Shown one piece after another: positions 31,149 through 33,093 of a DNA stretch of 33,093 nt (its first letter is position 1; each line of letters begins with the position of its first letter). The position numbers and the translations under genes are program-made. The notes beneath the pieces were generated by a model that was not told the DNA's origin, did no database searches, and saw only the letters and a list, made by a program, of their open reading frames with translations. Origin of the DNA: Candidatus Solibacter usitatus (GTDB lineage: Bacteria; Acidobacteriota; Terriglobia; Bryobacterales; Bryobacteraceae); contig JACRBC010000070.1 of assembly GCA_016213245.1 (NCBI GenBank), positions 1-33,093 of the forward strand, read 5' to 3'.

Positions 31149-31724
31149 CTAGGGATCGGTGCGAATCACATATTCCTGGCCGGCTTTGGTTAACACCCGG
31201 ATGTGGTCGATCTTCTCGGCCAATTCCAAGTCCAGAACGCTCCTGAGCATCGTGGCGAGAATGGCGTCGCGCCCTGGCGGGCCGGCGACAGGATTGGCTG
31301 GCTGCTCCATTGGAACCGGACCAGCGGGTTGCAGTGTCCCAAGCTCGGCTCGCGCCGCCGCTTGGCCTCGGTGCACGACCTTCCTGGCGATGCCCGGTTT
31401 CCGTTGTCCGCGGCGCTTGGATTTGTTTCGCTCCTCAATCGCGAGGGTCACGAATCGCTCGAAGGTGCTCTGGTTACTGGCAATCTCTAGTACGCGAGCC
31501 AACTCATGAACATCGGCCAACTCAGGGGGAATCCGTTTGCCGCACTCGATCAGCGAAAGCGTTGAGGAGTTCAGCCCTGTGGCCTGGGATACGGCCTCCA
31601 AGGTGAGGTGCAGGTACTTGCGGTAAGCACGGACCATCTTGCCGAACTTGCCCCTGCCGGGTGGGGCGAGCGGTGGGTCTTCTCCAGCTTCTGGAATCGG
31701 AGGTGGTAGGGGTGGCATGTTCAT
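31149..31724 (-). CDS. XRE-family transcriptional regulator
   Basis: A 191-residue protein with a Cro/C1-type helix-turn-helix at about 28-80 (V-R-A-Y-R-K-Y-L-H-L-T-L-E-A-V-S-Q-A-T-G-L, then S-T-L-S-L-I-E-C-G-K-R). The first 25 residues are Pro-rich, the middle (about 95-120) is very basic, and the C-terminal 50 residues contain a helical segment that may dimerise. ATG 31724 with GGAAG about 7 bases upstream is preferred over the in-frame 31805, which would place the palindrome at 31753 inside the gene. It probably represses the element's genes. The 3' end overlaps the excisionase ribosome site. Confidence 0.82.
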   Translation of the reverse strand: MNMPPLPPPIPEAGEDPPLAPPGRGKFGKMVRAYRKYLHLTLEAVSQATGLNSSTLSLIECGKRIPPELADVHELARVLEIASNQSTFERFVTLAIEERNKSKRRGQRKPGIARKVVHRGQAAARAELGTLQPAGPVPMEQPANPVAGPPGRDAILATMLRSVLDLELAEKIDHIRVLTKAGQEYVIRTDP

Positions 31725-31752
31725 ACGGCCACTTCCACGGTACACGAAAAAA

Positions 31753-31765
31753 TTGCACAATGCAA
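31753..31765 (-). promoter_or_regulatory. Palindromic operator before the XRE gene
   Basis: TTGCA-CAA-TGCAA, perfect 5-bp arms and a 3-bp spacer, begins 29 bp upstream of the chosen XRE start. Repressors of this family often bind such sites near their own promoter; a TTGCAT hexamer here could serve as a -35. Autoregulation is inferred. Confidence 0.5.
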
Positions 31766-32000
31766 GATGATCTGCGGTGCGCCCTACCAGGGCAGGCCAA
31801 TGCATGGGCTGGGAGGTTGTCCTCGGATCTCAGGGTATTCCTGGTTTGCGGCGGTGGAGTCGTGGCCGTCGCGCCTTCAATCCCACTTCGTAGGCACGGA
31901 AGACGGCACGACCGGCGAACAATAACCTTTCTTCCTGCAACGTGCTGCCTTCACGGCCGCGCCTCATCCGCCTGCGGGGGCTGGATTCCACACAGTTGTA

Positions 32001-32705
32001 ATGCATATATATCTATATAGAGCTGACAATTTGTCCAACGCGCCTCCAACCACGCTCGAACAGCTTCGCCAGCATCTACTGGCAACGAAGCTCAAGCTCC
32101 CAAGGCTCAACTACTTCGCCAGCCACATCCTCTCCATCCAGAGGCGCGAGAGACCGACGGCAAAATTGCCGAATGCGGCATTTGCGAATTGGAGCCAGGA
32201 CAGAAAATCCGCTGATTGGCCCTGTGCGGATTTCGCCAACATCGCCACCGCCTTAGCCGACCCTGTGTACGGCCCCGTTTCGTCGCTACGGAACTTCTTC
32301 GGCGAGATGGCCGTTGTGGAACATCTTTTCGAGGGGCGAGACGTGCGTGACGAGCTCCAGGATTGTTTCGGACCTCGGTTGCCGGCCGCTCTGGTCGTCA
32401 TTGCGGCCGATGCCCGCCGCATCGGAGTTCTGCGGCATCTCGGTTACCGACCCGGGCGCAACGACATTTCTGGTGATGACATCCGCTACGCCAACCGGCT
32501 CCTGGGAATCGCCAGAGAGGTTCACGGCGAGATTCTCGACGCGCTCGCCACCCATGCGATCGCCTGGCCCTGCAACCACTGCGGGAACCTCAGTCTGAAC
32601 ATGATCCTGGGTTTCTGCTCAAAACGGTGCGAGGCCAAGTGGAAACGCAGGCAGGCATATCTTAAGTCGCCCAGCCAAGCAGCGCGACGATCAAGTCAGC
32701 TTTGA
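32001..32705 (+). CDS. Hypothetical protein with C-terminal zinc-ribbon motif
   Basis: I do not recognise this 234-residue protein. It is divergent from the XRE gene in the mobile element. Residues 15-60 and 75-140 look helical; the C-terminal region has C191-x2-C194-x11-C206-x3-C210 followed by K-W-K-R-R-Q-A-Y-L-K, which would bind zinc and perhaps nucleic acid. The last part faintly recalls the CGNR zinc-finger ending, but the rest does not. The ATG at 32001 lies in a TATATATCTATATAG tract; transcription and initiation may instead use TTG 32031. No signal peptide or membrane segment is seen. Function unknown; it may be cargo or a regulator of the island. Confidence 0.6.
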   Translation: MHIYLYRADNLSNAPPTTLEQLRQHLLATKLKLPRLNYFASHILSIQRRERPTAKLPNAAFANWSQDRKSADWPCADFANIATALADPVYGPVSSLRNFFGEMAVVEHLFEGRDVRDELQDCFGPRLPAALVVIAADARRIGVLRHLGYRPGRNDISGDDIRYANRLLGIAREVHGEILDALATHAIAWPCNHCGNLSLNMILGFCSKRCEAKWKRRQAYLKSPSQAARRSSQL

Positions 32706-32957
32706 TTTGGTCTCCTGCCAGCGAACCGACAGTCTGGAGCTCCAATCCATGCCGCTTATGTTGGTTCGGTCTGAAATGGAGAGAGTGAGCTTTCCGTTGG
32801 TGAGTATTCCACCCTTCGGGCGGGGGTTTTCAAGACATCGGGGTCTGCCGACTATAGGGAAGTCTGCAATCTAACGGCGGGCGATACAGTTTCCTGATTT
32901 TGTCAACCACGTTCACTCTGAAATTAATCGAGTTAATAGAAGTCCCTCGTCACCCTC
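32706..32957. other. Gene-free stretch
   Basis: No convincing coding frame. A weak hairpin (CCACCC 32809-32814, GGGCGG 32818-32823, one mismatch) followed by TTTT may end transcription of the unknown gene. The remainder is lower in GC than the host and otherwise featureless. Confidence 0.4.
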
Positions 32958-32959
32958 GG

Positions 32960-33008
32960 GGGACACCTGAAAACCGGCCAATGAGGGACACCTCAAAACC
33001 GGCCAATG
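32960..33008. repeat. Tandem 25-bp repeats resembling an IS21-family end
   Basis: Two copies of a 24-bp unit (32960-32983 and 32985-33008), differing at one base, have a 25-bp period. Each reads GGGACACCT(G/C)AAAACC then GGCCAATG. Tandem terminal repeats of this sort occur at ends of IS21-type elements, and GGCCGGTTTT-rich ends are familiar in that family, from memory. The transposase genes are not in the window. An inverted repeat GCCGGCG/CGCCGGC (33041-33058) lies further right. Confidence 0.55.
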
Positions 33009-33093
33009 GGCGTAAGGCAGGACAAGGATTGTTATACCTCGCCGGCGACCGCGCCGGCAATTTGTTCTCGCGGTTTTGACCGCTCACAGCCTA

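Larger units (their letters stand above)
29485..33093. mobile_element. Left portion of an integrated element at tRNA-Lys
   Basis: Directly after the intact tRNA-Lys come a tyrosine integrase, an excisionase-like protein, an XRE repressor and an unknown gene, followed by IS-like ends. The arrangement (tRNA, then int pointing to it, then xis and repressor) is typical of a genomic island or temperate-element end. The attachment core should be the tRNA 3' end. The other border lies beyond the window, so size and cargo are unknown. Confidence 0.75.

Noticed and set aside
33041..33058. Inverted repeat GCCGGCG/CGCCGGC as a terminator
   Set aside because: The 7-bp stem is followed by AATTTGTTC rather than a T-run, and the adjacent gene is not visible.

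Overview
The window is a high-GC bacterial chromosome segment of about 33 kb. It is densely packed, with many 4-base ATGA/GTGA start/stop overlaps. The gene mix includes two sulfatases with Tat-like leaders, a secreted RraA-like protein, a TIM-barrel epimerase/isomerase coupled to a Gfo/Idh/MocA dehydrogenase, an amidohydrolase fused to a CIA30-like domain, chains of HlyD adaptors with a MacB-type permease, and huge GT-C-like membrane proteins. This combination resembles soil Acidobacteriota of the Solibacter/Bryobacter type. That assignment is inference from gene content; no rRNA or other phylogenetic marker was used.

Layout. (1) Bases 1-69 hold the 5' end of a minus-strand gene, possibly an IS630-like transposase, cut by the window edge. 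(2) 161-2472 (-): secreted amidohydrolase-CIA30 fusion translationally coupled to a NUDIX hydrolase; a perfect 26-bp palindrome lies inside the NUDIX gene. (3) 2637-3332 (+): PhoB/OmpR-type response regulator behind an 11-bp-period direct repeat. (4) 3372-3973 (-): a ribbon-helix-helix antitoxin and Doc/Fic toxin pair; the toxin has lost the motif histidine, and an operator-like inverted repeat overlaps the promoter. (5) 4053-8894 (-): four overlapping genes, three HlyD-type adaptors and one MacB-type permease, without an ATPase gene. (6) 8965-15810: carbohydrate-related genes (sugar isomerase, dehydrogenase, two sulfatases, RraA-like protein, NAD-dependent epimerase). (7) 15833-17152 (-): myo-inositol-1-phosphate synthase, sharing a symmetric divergent promoter with (8) 17252-22709 (+): two tandem paralogous GT-C-like membrane proteins and a LytTR response regulator. 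(9) 22706-24261 (-): SAM methyltransferase and DUF218 protein. (10) 24288-26377 (+): SpoU-type RNA methyltransferase and RarA ATPase. (11) 26380-26814 (-): exported RidA-like protein. (12) PilZ protein with a strong terminator, then a membrane Fe-S oxidoreductase of the FadF/EMO (ETF:quinone oxidoreductase) type. (13) tRNA-Lys(CTT).

The tRNA is the boundary of a mobile element. Immediately downstream lie a tyrosine integrase, an excisionase-like HTH protein and an XRE repressor (all minus strand), then a divergent protein of unknown function with a C-terminal zinc-ribbon motif, and finally tandem 25-bp-period repeats resembling IS21-family ends at the right edge. Repeats of GTTGTCAGC flank the integrase gene and look like arm-type recombinase sites. 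The far end of the element is outside the window.

The best candidates for something not already described are the degenerate Doc toxin with its operator, the recombination-site repeats and unknown cargo gene in the tRNA-Lys element, the tandem GT-C pair with matching C-terminal domains, and the three-adaptor exporter operon. No complete, obviously novel defence or biosynthetic system is visible.
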